The notes below the pieces were generated by a model. The model searched no databases. It had not been told where the DNA came from and saw only the letters and a program-made list of their open reading frames with translations. The translations under genes and the position numbers were made by a program. From Poseidonibacter antarcticus (lineage in GTDB: Bacteria > Campylobacterota > Campylobacteria > Campylobacterales > Arcobacteraceae): a stretch of DNA of 64,000 nt. Below, piece by piece: positions 63,936 through 64,000 of this stretch. Where the stretch lies: assembly GCF_003667345.1 (NCBI RefSeq), contig NZ_RCWF01000006.1:118890-182889 (forward strand). Reading direction: 5' to 3'. Numbering within the stretch: position 1 is the first letter of the stretch; each line of letters begins with the position of its first letter.

Positions 63936-64000
63936 GCTGGTGTAGCTCAGCTTGGCTAGAGCAGCTGATTTGTAATCAGCAGGTCGGGGGTTCAAGTCCC
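63936..64000 (+). tRNA. tRNA-Thr (UGU), partial
   Basis: Starts GCTGGTGTAGCTCAG with anticodon TGT in TTTGTAA. The window ends in the T arm, so the 3' acceptor strand is missing. Confidence 0.9.

Overview
The window is low-GC DNA with dense, mostly short-spaced operons. The gene content (NIF-type NifS/NifU beside a SUF operon, PgbA-like and DUF5644-like proteins, dCACHE-GGDEF and PAS kinases with an HQWRQPL H-box) points to Campylobacterota, most likely the Arcobacter group. This placement is inferred from gene families and composition; no rRNA gene is present to confirm it.

Layout. (1) 1-3515: a thiamine uptake operon on the minus strand, TPP riboswitch - TonB-dependent receptor - ThiB - ThiP, with ThiP running off the left edge. 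(2) 3612-5164: a TauE/SafE permease and TruA. (3) 5307-21053: an accessory stretch of redox, efflux and regulator genes. It holds a MarR operon (SnoaL-like lipoprotein, NmrA, MarR, nitroreductase), a five-gene operon (MDR reductase, tandem ABM protein, exported crotonase, exported beta-propeller, FrnE-like DsbA), an MFS pump and an AraC regulator sharing one repeated operator, a second MDR gene with an AraC-GyrI regulator, a TetR/SnoaL pair, and a YqhC/YqhD-like pair. It looks like a region for electrophile, quinone or aldehyde handling. (4) 21424-32792: MntP, an orphan PAS histidine kinase, a SIR2-NB-ARC-TPR protein (the best candidate here for an immune system of little-described type), a methyltransferase, SelO, YceI and small membrane proteins. 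(5) 32821-42235: Fe-S cluster assembly, sufBCDSET on minus and nifSU on plus, with a polar amino-acid ABC transporter between them. The two assembly operons share an upstream motif. (6) 42293-54292: housekeeping genes (tlyA, ribF, cmoA, bcp, glcD-like, a lone secretin, murA). (7) 54430-63127: EamA, GltB-like, DUF6394, a TrkA-gated potassium channel and kdsA in one run, then ribH-nusB-pyrF and a diguanylate cyclase. (8) 63300-64000: a tRNA cluster of Ser, a CAU tRNA (probably Ile2), Gly, Gly, fMet, Met and Thr, cut by the right edge.

The regulatory DNA is unusually readable. There is a TPP riboswitch, a MarR operator inside a consensus promoter, a three-copy AraC operator, a 21-bp phased operator array, TetR palindromes and a shared suf/nif box. 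One ABC permease has no canonical start codon and lies in frame with the upstream binding protein across a single amber codon.
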